A stretch of 64,000 nucleotides of DNA, taken from assembly GCA_031763025.1 (NCBI GenBank), contig JASSKH010000001.1, positions 14,341,265-14,405,264 of the forward strand, read 5' to 3'. A model generated the notes under the pieces. The model searched no databases. It saw only the letters and a program-made list of their open reading frames with translations, and was not told where the DNA came from. This document shows, piece by piece, positions 22,149 through 33,587 of the stretch (the stretch's first letter is position 1; every line of letters begins with the position of its first letter). The DNA comes from Macrocystis pyrifera (taxonomy: Eukaryota > Sar > Phaeophyceae > Laminariales > Laminariaceae). The position numbers and the translations under genes are program-made.

Positions 22149-24145
22149 TTGGCCGATTCAGGGGGGGTAGAGCCACTCAGAAAGTTGTTCAGACAAAACC
22201 TCGATGTGGGAACTGCATTAGAGCATCAGGCGCGGCCAGGGCCCAGAGGTTATCGGCAAGGGCGAATGTACACGCGGTGCAAGTGCCTGACTGTGCCGAA
22301 AACAGACCAGTGCGCGCGCAAGGTCAACACGTAGCACAACCTGTACCTGAAGGCGCTGCGTAAGGTGACTTCGCTGGGCCGTGAGGCATGCGAGTATCGG
22401 TGGTGCATCGACAAGGACGGAGACAAGAAATGGAAGCACCTGTGAAAGCACTTGGGGACCTTCTCCGACGCCATCGCGGGTCCAATAGTGGTCCTCCAAG
22501 CGGGGGGACCGCACGATCAACACGGGTTCATGCGACGAAGGCCGGCGTGCAGCTCCTTCGACTGCGCATTCTGTGGGTTTGGGCGAGAAGGAGGCATCCC
22601 GACTTGCAAGGTGCTGGAGACGTCCGCTCAGCTGGTGACGTGGACGCGCTATGAACAAGACATAAAGAGACCCGGGAAGAAGCGGTTACTCAATCAACAA
22701 GTAGTGGAGAGGGAGGGCAAGCTCTGTGACCTTGGGACGAAGTATAAGACGCACAGCAAGCTGTACGTGGCCGATCACGTGAAGGCCACAAGTGGCAGAG
22801 AGACTACGACGGGATCAGCTTGAGTACGTTCAAGAACGGCGACATCGTCATCGAGACGGACTTCATTGAGAAATACACCTGCACACCCCTGAGCGTCCTG
22901 ACCTCTGCGGGGCACCCTCAGACCATTCTCATGGTGACGATCGTGCTTTTCAGTTCGCAGCTACGGGAGTGCGGTGGCAGGGTATACCTGATCGAGACGT
23001 GGGTCTTTGCTTCCGAGGACCCTGTGCACGAACTCGACTTCCGTTTCCATGCGCTGGCTCAGATCGCGGACTAATCCTTGGTTGGATGGATCCGGATATG
23101 CACAAACGGCCACCGCTCGGGAGGACAACCGGACGCCCCGCATGCGCATGTTCACAGACGGCTGCGCCAAGCAGTGCAAGGGCAGGCGTAACTTCCGATT
23201 AATATCCGACAGTTTGCGGCGGGTCGGCTTCGTCGTAGAGCACCACTTTGCGTCACCCTCTGACTTCAAAGGTTGCCACGACAGCATTGGTGGAGAGGCC
23301 AAGAATGCGATGAATCTCTCCGAGGCTCGTGGCAATCTCATCGACGGCGCGGCCGACGTGGTATGCTTCTTGGAGGAGTTCTTTGATAACTTCGGGAAGA
23401 AGGACATCACCGACTACTTCGCCACATGGTCTCCGTACCGCACCCGACGTGTGCACGTTAAGCAAACCCTAACCGAAGGAGGTACTCACGCCGCAGCCGG
23501 CACTGAAGAGCACCCTCGGCACACAGAACACGTTCTTTTTCGTCGGGGCCAACACGGCTGGATCCGACGACTCCACCACCACCACGAGGCTCGGGAGAAA
23601 CCCAGTCGTCGTGGATGTCATGGAGAAGGATTAGTCGGCAAAGAAGGGAGCATGCGAGGGGAAGGTGGAGGGGACGGAGCTCACCGTGCTAACGGCGAGG
23701 ACGTATGTCCCATCGACCTAGAGCAGGGGACCAAGAGGGTGGAGGGACAGGGAGACGGTGAGGAGGAGAGGGGGGCGGGAGGGGGGTCTGATGGCCCCAT
23801 GCACTGCAGCAGAAGCGGAAGAGAAAAAAAGTGGAAATTGTGAGACTATACGGGCTACGTTGGCGACGAGAGGGAGGATGAGGAGGAAGGAGGAGGAATG
23901 CGAGGGGGGGGGGGGCGCCTCTAGCGATACCAGGCGCGGCGACAGGGTGCGGAAAGCATCCACGAAGTGACCAAGGGGACGAGGAATAATCAGGGGATTC
24001 AGAAAAGTCGAAAGAGACGGAGGAAGAGGTGGAGTCGGAGGAGGAGGAGGAGGAGGAGGAAGAGGAGGAGGGGGAGGAGGAGGAGGAGGAGGAGGAGGAG
24101 GAGGAGGAGGAGGACGGGGAGGAGGAGGAAGAAGAGGAGGGGGAG

Positions 24146-24180
<35 letters not shown>

Positions 24181-24439
24181 GGAGGAAGAGGAGGAGGAGG
24201 AGGGGGAGGAGGAAGAGTGCAGCAAGGTTCCGGTGTCAGGGAACGAGGTGGTTCGTGTAAAGAGCATTACTGTAGACCACCAACTGTACACTTCTCTTGC
24301 GTCTTGTTTATGCTCAGCCTGCCGGGTGTGTGACTACAACCAGAGGTATACCAACAGCGAGTACCCGTCCCTCGTCCCGAAGCTCCAATCAATTGGAGTT
24401 GAGAAGACGGTCATCATGCTTACTGGGGTTAATCCTTAG
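22149..24439 (+). pseudogene. Decayed DDE-transposase-like gene
   Basis: The pieces lie in different frames of the + strand. A Cys-rich N-terminal part (CKCLTVPKTDQC near 22280-22315, SSFDCAFCGFGREGG near 22550-22595) is followed by ERRECDLGTKYKTH-like text near 22710-22760. IETDFIEKYTC is near 22851-22883 and GHPQTILMVTIVLFS near 22910-22954. MRMFTDGCAKQCKGRRNF lies near 23140-23193, then HHFASPSDFKGCHDSIGG, and EAKNAMNLSEARG near 23240-23330. The spacing of D(F.E.Y), (T)DG.(A/S).Q and H.F....K..CD..GG matches an uncharacterised transposase family found in animals and protists (recalled, not searched). Frame changes at about 22820 and 23000-23090 and a Glu-rich microsatellite near the 3' end show decay, or introns not recognised. 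The C-terminal frame (VDHQLYTSLASCLCSACRVC to LTGVNP) may belong to it. Confidence 0.5.
24029..24220 (+). repeat. (GGA/GAA)n trinucleotide tract
   Basis: About 190 bp of GAG/GAA units, reading poly-Glu in one + frame and poly-Ser on the minus strand. A low-complexity expansion inside the transposase-like region. Confidence 0.9.
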
Positions 24440-25159
24440 GCGGGGGTGGATCCTCTGGCCGACCCCTTAAAAAAACAGCCTAGAGAAACGAGTTCGGGGA
24501 GATGCAGAATGTCTGTTTGGTGAAGCGGGTTGTTGGTGCACAATTTGGGTCGTCCTTCCGCGACAGCACGTGAAGTAACGTGGAGTGCGCGAAGTGTAGT
24601 GTGCTTTAACGTGCTTTAATCCCATTTGTTTCAAGGTGCTTTGACTTCTTTTGTTTGTAGTGCAAGTATATGCGTGTTGCGCTAAGCCTTGCAAATTTTC
24701 AATTTTATACCTGGTACCTGGTATCATTTTCTGCTTTTTTTTTCAAGGCTTCGGCAATTTTATTAGTACGTACGGGTGCGCATCCCTGTAACTTCACACC
24801 ATATGCGATGGAGTAAACTCTGAAACCGGATTCTGAATCCACGCCCCAAAATCGCCACACCCTGAATTTTCAGGTTGATGAGAGCATTTTTCAAACACGG
24901 GAAGTTTTAGATACCATCCCAGCTTTTGGCGTTTCCACGAATTCGCCACCTAGAAATAGGTAAATGCGTTATAAAACCCGGGCATCACGTACGTTTTTTT
25001 TCACTCTGGCATAGTTTCTTAACTATGGCATGAGGTCATTTGAAAAAAATCGAGGGTTTGGAGGGGGATGGAACGAAACGGCCCCCAACCCTCACAAAAA
25101 AATAGTCTTATTCGCGGAACCCGCCCTCGGACTGTGATCGTCGATTCCCACCTTACGAT
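24440..25159. other. Gene-free stretch
   Basis: No supported gene. Contains a palindromic TACCTGGTACCTGGTA (about 24708-24723). The rest is unremarkable AT-richer sequence. Confidence 0.5.
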
Positions 25160-25510
25160 CTAGACCTACCTTTCAAGTTATAGGCAGATCTATCCCTGAT
25201 CTTGAATTATTTCGCTCATGTTGCCAGGAAGGAGCCGTAAGGTGCCAGGTGGGAGCCGTATAATCTGATTGATCTCTATTACTATAGTAGGGCATGTTCC
25301 CTGGGTTGGCCCTGTGTTATGCAGATGATCCTGCACACGATCGCTCACAACGGCAGAGTAGTACTGTTACGGGGGACCATAGTAAATAGGACCTATGGTA
25401 CGCACTAAAACCTATATATTTACCTATTTTTACCAACAATATTTGGTCCTATTTACTACGATTCCCCGTAATAGATAGATGATCTGGATCGCGATCTATT
25501 TAGTGGATGA
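25160..25510 (+). repeat. Dispersed repeat, copy 2, interrupted by a MITE
   Basis: Matches 2445-2660 in the order GGTGGGAGCCGTATAA, TTCCCTGGGTTGG, then GATCCTGCACA. MITE copy 2 splits it before the trailing TAGATAGATGATCT. Confidence 0.55.
25366..25473 (+). mobile_element. MITE family M, copy 2
   Basis: Ends TTACGGGGGACCATAG and CCCCGTAATA with the family core between. Inserted into the dispersed repeat of 25160-25510. Confidence 0.9.
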
Positions 25511-25639
25511 TCTGCCGAGGTGCGCTGTTTTTCAAGAATTTAGCGATTCGGTCTTGGCTTTTGGACTCTCCCTCAGCCTGATCGACGACTCGATGAACTA
25601 GTCAATATTCCAAAATTATAGCGACTGGGTGCGCGGCCT

Positions 25640-25700
25640 ACTCTCGCTCAACAATCGACTGAATGGACCGGCATGCTCCAAGCTTTCAGCGGCTTTGATT
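25640..25700 (+). repeat. Repeat shared with 21753-21870
   Basis: GAATGGACCGGCATGCTCCA followed by AGCGG recurs as GGATGGACCGGGCTGCTCCA at 21837 and, more distantly, at 21760. The three direct copies flank the transposase-like gene but are not inverted. Their meaning is unknown. Confidence 0.4.
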
Positions 25701-26063
25701 GGCTCCTCCTTTTCTATACCCCGCGACGATCCAATCGCGGGGAGGATGACCGTGCCCTGTGCCCGCCCAGCAATATTTTCTTGTTCATCATCTCGACCTC
25801 CCGCACGATAATGCTGGGCATATGATAAGACACAGTAGACGCCCCCCCGTCCTCTATAGCAGGATGGGTTGGCGTCGAGTGGCGACGACGCTGTAAAGCA
25901 AGTCACCAGACACTAGACGTGCAAAGTACAGACTGCTCCTCCCGGCACAAACGCCACATAGACCAGACCAGACATGAGAATGACACCGTGCCAACAACAG
26001 CTCAAAAATCACACCCACCGGAAGAGCAAACACAACAAAACATACACGATTCACACTCATTTT

Positions 26064-26400
26064 CCCATACGAAAACGCAAACCAGGTTTAGACATGAAAT
26101 ATTCCAAGTAACATTTTTTCACCATGCCGAAACGCAAAAACCAGATCTATGACGTGAAACAATTGAACTGACCAGTTCTCTTTCCTCATGTCTTAGCACG
26201 AACCGGATTCAGACATGAAATTACTCAACTAATAATTTTTTTTCTCCATTCCGAAAACCAAATCAGAAATAGGCACGAACTTACTCACCTAACCGTTTTT
26301 TTATTTCCCTTACCAAAACACAAACCAGCTCCAGACATGAAACAACTCAACTAACCAGTTTTTTGCCCCCATATCCGAACCCAAACCAGACATGGACATG
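26064..26400 (+). repeat. ~75 bp tandem repeat, ~5 degenerate copies
   Basis: Each unit carries a CAAACCAG-like block, (A/C)AGACATGAAA, then an ACTCAACTAACCAGTTTTTT-like block and a pyrimidine run with CCAT or CCGA. Copies start near 26075, 26140, 26200, 26270 and 26325. No gene. Confidence 0.75.
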
Positions 26401-26419
26401 ACAAAAAAAAAGTATATAG

Positions 26420-27160
26420 TCTCCCCCATATCGTAATACTGGTAGTAAACGCATAAAATATAGACCAAAACCTAGCGTGAAGGCGGATCGCCTCACATGC
26501 GCACACATAGATACAGCATGGTCACCCCGGCATGCTCAATTCACATGAAGTTTGGTTCTTTGTGGTAAGATACCCGTAAAACTTTACCTTTTTTTACTTT
26601 TTTTTATCCTCCGGCGGATTGGTAAAAATAAAGCTTAAGCTTACCGATTTCCATTGGACGGTCGAAGTCTGGTCTGACATTGATCCTAAAATCCCCGACA
26701 TTAGGTGCACATACCAAGCGCCAAATGAAGGGGAGGGATGGATGATGCACGACATTGTGTCAAGACCTATTATATTCTTGAAACAAACTCCTTGCATTTG
26801 ACCGACCACATGACCAAAGAGAAGGAGCACCAAGCGGTGCGTAGATATCTTGATATCTTCAAGGATAGAAGCCGGTACAAAATGTGGGGGGGGTATTGAT
26901 GGCCAAGCTTTCGACAGTGAAGGTCTACTCGGGAGCATTAGTGGGGTAGTTACCCATGGCGAAACGCACATATGATGGAGAAAGCGACGTACGGGGCATC
27001 CCGAGGTGTGAGTAAGACTTTGTGTTGTGCAAGCCGTCCTTGAACCTTGCACGGTAAAAATGACCGCCCTGGAGGAAAGTAACCAGTACAGCAACGGGGC
27101 AAGAAGATAGAAGATATGATCGTGGGACACCGGGATGGTTACCATGCAGATCGCCTGACA
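26420..27160. other. Gene-free stretch upstream of the LINE
   Basis: The small frame at 26619-26801 (VKIKLKLTDFHWTVEVWSD...) has a protein-like composition but no recognised family. It could be the relic of a LINE 5' region or of an unrelated element. Confidence 0.35.
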
Positions 27161-27879
27161 CAAACGTGGGGTACTTGTGTTAAGGGTGTTGAACCTGGCT
27201 CCAGGCTACGAGCCCGTGTTGGAGACACTATTTAGTGTGGTGCGCCGGCAAAGAACTGAAGGACACCAGACCCTCAACGAGCACTACAGGATCGGGAAGT
27301 CCCAGTAACTCGAACAAATTCCCACTACAAATATGAACACAAACAAGCTGGAGATATTCTCGGAAGAGATTAGGAGAAAGACGGTGAGGCATATCGGGCG
27401 GAGAAGGAAAGACTGGAGGGGTAAAGTACTAGTAGCGCTGATATTTGGAGTTCCTAGCGACATGACGAGGATGGAGTTTCAAGAGGAAGTGCGACGAAGT
27501 AGGACTGTACTGCTCTGCAACAGCAAGCGTAGAACGGGAGGGAGAACACTTTCGAGCGACTCTGAAGCCGAAAGCGAGCATGGAGTGGCAGAGGATAGAG
27601 ACAGAAAAAGTGTCGGCATGGGTTAGAAGACTAGGATGGAGGGTAGGTATAGCTAATGGAATAGCGAAACTAAGACGTAGTCCCAGGGTGAACGAAGGTA
27701 AGGGGGGGCAGGAAACAGCAAGTGGCTCAAAGGGAATGGGGGAGGAGCATAGGGGCGCAGAACAAGCAGACAAGAACAGGAACGGATACGGAAATAATGC
27801 TCAAAGAAGAGATATCAGAAATACTCGTGGCGACAACGGATACGGAAGAACAGGTAAGACTGGAGCGGATAGTGAAACG

Positions 27880-28660
27880 AAAAGGAGACTGAGAATAGGA
27901 TCATGGAACGTATGTGGCTTCGCCACGGAAGAGCGCAAAATAATCGAAATTGCCGAACAAGTAAGTAAGCGCGACCCAGACGTAGTGGGAATTCAAGAGT
28001 CGTGGGAGAAAGAAGGAGGGGAGATAGGATGCAAAGTTGGAGAGTACGCATGGGTAGGGAAAAAGAGGAAGGGATAGAACAGCAAGAATAGGGGGGCGGG
28101 GGGTGTGGGGTTCCTAGTCAAAGAATACCTGTGTGGCATAAAAGAGGCGACCGAAGAAACTAAATTCGATGAAAACATATGGATGAAGATACCAGGGGAG
28201 CGGGGGGTCGAAATAACACTTCTTCGGAAACATCTATATGCCCCCAGAGTCGAAGAACACGATAAAATATACACAGAGGAAGTTCGGAGAAGTAGCAGTA
28301 GATGTACAGAAGTGTATAGGGCAAGGAGAAGTAATACTATTAACAGTGGGAGATTTCAATTCAAGAATTGGGAAGGCGAGCAAACTGAGTGAGAACATTG
28401 GACAATATGGGGAAGTAACGAAGAACAAGAATGGGGAAGAGAGGTTAAAGTTCCTTAAGCACAACGAGACGAAAACGTTGAATGGCAGAGTATGGAAGCA
28501 GAGCCAGAATGGACTAGACAGTTCATACAAAAGGGAGAAAGCCCCCTCCTTGACTTTATTGTAGTAGAAAATGGAAGTGGTAAGGGAACGGAACTGCATG
28601 TATGCGCAGCGGCCGCAGGAACTACGGATCACTGTCTAATATGGACAGACAGTCAACAGA
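27880..28660 (+). pseudogene. LINE endonuclease domain (APE-type), broken
   Basis: The motifs appear in order across several frames: RLRIGSWNVCGF (27889-27924) and DPDVVGIQESWEKEGG (27976-28020), the metal-binding N and E strands; GVGFLVKEYLCG near 28104; ILLTVGDFNSRIGKAS near 28340-28380, the GDFN motif; and GTTDHCLIW near 28620-28643, the catalytic DH. This is the target-nicking endonuclease used in target-primed reverse transcription. At least two frame changes (near 28200 and 28530) and a stop at 28075-28077 interrupt it. Confidence 0.8.
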
Positions 28661-29048
28661 CGAGATTTATCAAACATAGGCGAGGTAGGAAATTGTACAG
28701 ATGGAGAATAGATAAACTAGAAGTACAACAAAAACGGCAAGAGTTCCAAGAAGAGATGGCCAAATATACAGAGCAATTTTCGGAGCTAATTGGAAAGAAT
28801 GGGTACGACAAGGAATGATATAGACAGGGATAGTGCAAGAGCTAGGATAAAAGAAGGATGGGAGCAGTTGGTCGAGACCACAGCAAGAAAAAGTAATAGG
28901 GAATAAGTTGATACCAGGTAGTATGCAACAGGGCAGTAACATGGTGGGATGAGGAAGTGAAAGAGGCTATCAAGGGTAAGGAGAAAGGCACACGCAAGGT
29001 ATACGTCGAGTAAAACCACGACAGGATGGGAGCAAATATGCGATAGCT

Positions 29049-29159
29049 ATTACGGAGGACCATAGTAAATAGAACCTACGGTACACACAAAAACCTGTGC
29101 ATTTCCCTATTTTTTTTTATAACCATACGTGGTCCTACATACTATGGTCCCCCGTTATA
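29049..29159 (+). mobile_element. MITE family M, copy 3, inside the LINE
   Basis: TATTACGGAGGACCATAG ... TATGGTCCCCCGTTATA. It interrupts the LINE between the endonuclease and reverse transcriptase parts, so it is younger than the LINE copy. Confidence 0.9.
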
Positions 29160-29699
29160 GAAAGCATAAAAAAGAGATGTAGAGAAGAAGAAAGGGATAT
29201 GGAAATACATAGTAAACAAAACGAAGAAGACTTTGAGGGCAGGATGAAGCAGATATGGGTAGGGATATCAGGGATACTGGGCAAACAAGCAGGAGAGGCA
29301 GACACGAGAATAGCTACCTTAAGAGCACAAAACGGTAAAATGGTTTGTAGCTCGAAGGGGAACAGGGAAGCACTAGTAGAGCATTATCGTAAGCTAGGAA
29401 CACCCGCAGCCAACGAAACGTTCGACGCAGAATTCGAAAAGGAAATCAACGCGTGGGTAGAGGCGAACGTAGATGCATCAGAAAGGGAAGGCGGTGGTTC
29501 GGCAGGGTTACAGAGAGTTCACAAAGCAAGAAGTAAAGAAGTGTGTAGTTATCCTTGAGAATTGAAAAGCAGCAAGGGCAGAGACAAATAAATAGTGAAT
29601 GAATTTATGAAGTACGGGGGAGAAGGAATGCTTACCATGATGGTTATGTTGTGTAACTGGATATGAAAAAACGACTACGCACCTAGGAGGTGGAAATAA

Positions 29700-30680
29700 G
29701 GAGTAGTAGTAAACTTATTCAAGAAAGGAGACAAGGCTAACCCGGGGAACTACATAGGGACAACGCTACTAAGCACAGTAGGCAAAACATTTTGTAAGAT
29801 ATTGAACGATAGAATGGGAACGATGATGGAGAAGGAAGACAAAAATAAATGAAGGGCAAGCAGGGTTTAGGCCAAACCGTAGCTGCGTAGACCGCGTGTA
29901 TACCTTAGGTAAGATTATTCAAGGTAGGAAAGATGCGGGACTAAAAACGTACTGTTTCTTTCTAGATGTACAGAAGACCTACGACACAGTATGGATAATG
30001 TGGAAAAAAAAACTGTGGGAAACAGGAATCAGAGGTAAGATGTGCAGAACGATGAAAAACATTACGGAATGTGCGAGAAGTGCTGTGATGCTAGACGGGG
30101 AAATGTCGAAGTATGTTGACATTTTACGAGGAGTTGCACAGGGATGTACGTTGTCACCCAACCTATTCAAGATATATATATGTATAAACGACCTACTGAT
30201 AGTAGCAGTCCAGGCAGCAAGGCAGGGATTCACGGTAGGGGAAGATACGGTGTCGGGACTGATGTTTGCGGATGACTTCGTGGGATATCAGAAACACCCG
30301 AAGGATTGCAGAAACAAATAGAGAAGGCGCTAGAATACACTAGGAAAAGGAGGGTGACGGCGAACGTCGAGAAATGCGCAGTAGTTGTTTGTAACGAAGA
30401 TAAAGAAACCCAGTAAATTTCGGTTGGAAGTGGGGAGAAGATGAATTGCCGATCGTAGACAAGTATACATACCATGGCGTAGAGATCTCAAAAGGTTGCT
30501 CTTGGGAGACACATATAGCAAAAGTAGTAGGAAAGGGTAAGGCACAAGTAGGCAAGATGGATGCGATCCTAACAGACCCGAACCTTGACACTAGGATTAA
30601 GAGATGTATCCTGATGAATGTGATAGTACCAAAGCTAGAATATGCAGGAGAAGTATGGGAAGGGAACACGAAGTCGTGAA
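29700..30680 (+). pseudogene. LINE reverse transcriptase domain, broken
   Basis: NLFKKGDKANPGNYIGTTLL (about 29710-29770) and QAGFRPNRSCVDRVYTL (29860-29910) are RT blocks 0-2. CFFLDVQKTYDTVW (29962-30000) is block A, RGVAQGCTLSPNLFKIYI (30129-30180) block B and GLMFADDFVGYQ (30256-30292) block C, with the catalytic ADD. ILTDPNLDTRIKRCILMNVI and LEYAGEVWEGN (30565-30668) belong to the thumb. Stops lie near 29845 and 30320. Confidence 0.85.
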
Positions 30681-31605
30681 ACAGTTGGAAACAGTACAAA
30701 TGACAGCAGCTAAAAAATCCTAAGATGGTCAAGTACGACTAGTAATACAGTATTAAAAGCAGAACTGGGAATGCACCCACTCAAGACAAATAGAGACATG
30801 AGAAAGTTGAAATGACAATATAAGGTAAGGAACATGCCGAAAAAAAGTTTGCCAGCCATAGTTGATAGAGCCGTATGGAAGAAAGTAACAAAAAGGCGAG
30901 CTGGAATAAGGTGGGATAGCGTAGTTGAGAAACTAGGGAAGGGTATAGGGGGAAACCGAGAAGAGGTGATGTCCGCCGGGAAGTTTGGGAGGTACAAGGC
31001 AGAAGTAGAAGAAAGGATAGAAAGAAGGGAAAGGCTAGCGCCAAGAAACAAGGTGGAATCGCAAAAACACTCAAGAGATATACGGCAGATTGAGCGAAGG
31101 AATAAGAATGAAAACGTATTTGCACGGCCCAATGGACTTCGCGAAAACGCTGAAACTGCGATTTCGTGCAGGTAACCTGGATCTGCCAGAAAGAAGAAAG
31201 AGGTATACCAGTAGCCGGGAGGAGGAGGAAGTGGATGCACAGATGTGCAAGTGTGGCAAAGCAATAGAGTAGAACTGACGCAGTAGGAGAATGTGAAATG
31301 TACAAGGAGGAACGGGATGTGCTAGAAGATGAGATAAGAGAAATAGACGAATGCAACATGCAGGAATTTGATGCAATAGCAGCGAGAAAACGATCGCTAT
31401 CCTAGGAGACAGATGGTGGCCACAGGCGGCCACACAGGAAGGGGACAAGCTAAGAAAAACGTTTGTATGTGTTACATGGAAACAACGTAATGAGTGCCTA
31501 ATTGTTGGAGGTGTCGCTATTGGGAGTAGGAAGAGTGCTCCGTCTCGAAAGGGATGCATGGTCGATGGTCAACTGACTACGTAAGGCAAGCAACAAATGA
31601 GTACG

Positions 31606-31637
31606 CCCCCCCCCCCCCCCGCCCCCCCCCGCCCTCA
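31606..31637 (+). repeat. C-rich run
   Basis: Two C runs separated by CG, just after the LINE 3' end. Confidence 0.8.
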
Positions 31638-31907
31638 CGCACCACTGTCGAATTGACCGGTTGCGCGTTGCCAGGCAAGCCCTTTATATGTAGTCTATGT
31701 ACCTATCTATATACACATACCGACGGAAAAACATAGCTCCGACGAATTCCCCTACTACGTGGTACTTAGGTGCCAACCAGTAGGCGTGTGCGTAGTAGGG
31801 TCTGCATAACCAAAAAAGGGGTGTCTTATCCGTCTGTCCCCTCTATGTCAGAACCTCACGACTACCAACTTTATTTGCGTACGTACGCATTTTTTTTTTT
31901 TTTATGT

Positions 31908-31970
31908 TACAGGTAGAAACGTTCGAAGTGAGATTCGAACGCGTGTCGTCCTCGACGACGTCGTCGCAGT
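31908..31970 (-). mobile_element. TRIM family T2 internal fragment
   Basis: On the minus strand it reads CGTTCGAATCTCACTTCG followed by AACGTTTC, matching the T2 interior at 32330-32375. Ends where MITE copy 4 begins. Confidence 0.5.
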
Positions 31971-31972
31971 AC

Positions 31973-32083
31973 TATCACGAAGGACCTAGAGTAAACAGGA
32001 CCTACGGTACACACAAAAACGTATATATTTCCCCGTTTTTTTCTGACAATATTTGGTCCCATTTACTATGGTCCCCCGTAATA
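31973..32083 (+). mobile_element. MITE family M, copy 4
   Basis: TATCACGAAGGACCTAG at the left has diverged, and ATGGTCCCCCGTAATA at the right is typical. Confidence 0.85.
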
Positions 32084-32227
32084 TGTATGTACTGGAGGGT
32101 GGGGGCAAAAAATAACGATCCACTACCCTGCCCACTGCCCACAGGGTGGTAATAAACCTACCGGTACTATATAGTACCAAGTGTCATCCTCACGTTTTTA
32201 TGCGGGCATGTTACAGCAGCATCAAGA

Positions 32228-32601
32228 TGCAAGGATGCAAGGATTACCCTGGGCTGGGTAATCGATCGATATTCTACCCCTATATATAGCTCAGTATTAA
32301 TAGTTAACATCTTCGCATTTGGCGTCGTCGGCAGGACGCGGGTTCGAACTTAACTTCGGACGTTTCTTCTATATAGAAACGCCTGCTCGCGCGTGCGCCC
32401 GTCGCTAAAAACGTATCTCTCTCTGGTTCCTCAGGTAGGTATTGAAACGAAGCGGGTAGGTCAGCGTACGGCCGCACATGGTAACGACGCCCCAAGGATC
32501 CCGCCATTCAGAGGGGGGGAGAGTGTTGTAAGGATAATTACCCTGGGCTGGGTAATCGATCGATAATTTATCCCTATAGCTCAGTAGGTAACATCTTCAC
32601 A
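32228..32601 (+). mobile_element. TRIM-like miniature LTR element, family T2
   Basis: About 374 bp. Terminal direct repeats (32228-32317 and 32524-32601) share TACCCTGGGCTGGGTAATCG and end AACATCTTC(G/A)CA. Two bases after the left repeat comes TGGCGTCGTCGGCAGGAC (primer-site-like), and before the right repeat AGAGGGGGGGAGAG (polypurine). The right LTR has a near-perfect tRNA A box TAGCTCAGTAGG. The interior has CGGGTTCGAACTT, a B-box-like motif. No coding capacity. Confidence 0.8.
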
Positions 32602-33234
32602 GTGCTTCCCCTCGTTCCCAATTCTATACCCCTTCGCAAGTCTTCCTCCAGGGCAATAGATAGATGTGATAACTGGTGTTGGATATCGTATCGAGGGTTC
32701 CGATATGCCGTATCGGAATATCGTACCGTATCGAGTATCGTAGCGAGTTAGGCTTTTCGATACGATACGATATTTCGATAAAACTACCCACGGAGCCCCG
32801 GAGATACGTACCTGGTACATGGTCTGCACGAAACCCCCAGACGCAAAGGCCTCCGCCGCAGCACGCGTACACAGCACAGAGCACACAGCACACAGCACAC
32901 AGCGCCATAAAATCAACCTCATAGCAGGTGGATTCTTCATGAACACCTCGTCCGCGGGGGCGGCTGCGTCTACCGCAAGCGATGACGAGGTCGACATAGA
33001 CCCCGATACCGTAGACATCAAGACGTACCTATGTTTTTGTTTGAGGGGCGCTCGCGTGTGTGTGCGATGTGCTACCACGCTACTGTAGCTACCACTAACT
33101 AACTTGGCGACACGGGTTGATTGATAAGCTGACATTAAAAAAAAACTTTCAAAACAAATTTCACTTTTCCCACACATCCAGACATCAGTGAAACTCTATA
33201 GCACGACCGGGTGTAGTGGCCCATTTTAAGTTAT

Positions 33235-33570
33235 ATATAGATGAAAAATGAAGCGAAAATGCCTCATTTTTTTGGCTTCCGGCGGCGCCTCCAGCGGGGC
33301 CCTCTCGCCAGCCGGGGGAGGGGCTCTCACAGCGAGCTGACAGCGCCTTCGCGCGTCAGCTTCGCTGTGCTCGCGGGTCGCCGGTAAATATCGGTATATT
33401 TAAATGGAAAATGAAGCAAAAATGCTCCATTTTTTTGGCCTCCGGCGGCGCCTCTAGCGGCGCCCTCTCGCCAGCCGGGGGGGGGGGGGGCTCTCACAGC
33501 GAGCTGACAGTGCCTTCGCGCGTCAGCTTCGCTGTGCTCGCGGGTCGCCGGTAAATATCGGCGACCTTAA
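33235..33570 (+). repeat. ~165 bp tandem duplication with internal hairpin
   Basis: Two units (about 33240-33400 and 33405-33570), each with CCTCCGGCGGCGCCTC, a G run, and CAGCGAGCTGACAG...CGTCAGCTTCGCTG, which can fold into a hairpin. Non-coding. Confidence 0.8.
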
Positions 33571-33587
33571 ATTTATCGTTACCGATA

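Larger units (their letters stand above)
27160..31565 (+). mobile_element. LINE (non-LTR retrotransposon), decayed
   Basis: About 4.4 kb on the + strand. A possible ORF1-like leader (27333-27626, MNTNKLEIFSEEIRRKTVRH...) precedes an APE-type endonuclease, a reverse transcriptase and a C-terminal Cys-rich region (MCKCGKAIE, then GECEMYKEERDVLEDEIREI near 31280-31340). Many frame changes and stops interrupt it, and a MITE sits at 29049-29159. The 3' end is placed near 31565 after RKSAPSRKGCMV. No poly-A tail is obvious. The clade is not assigned. Confidence 0.85.

Noticed and set aside
23689-24291. Minus-strand Ser-rich frame of ~200 residues
   Set aside because: It is the reverse of the (GGA)n tract; no motif outside it.
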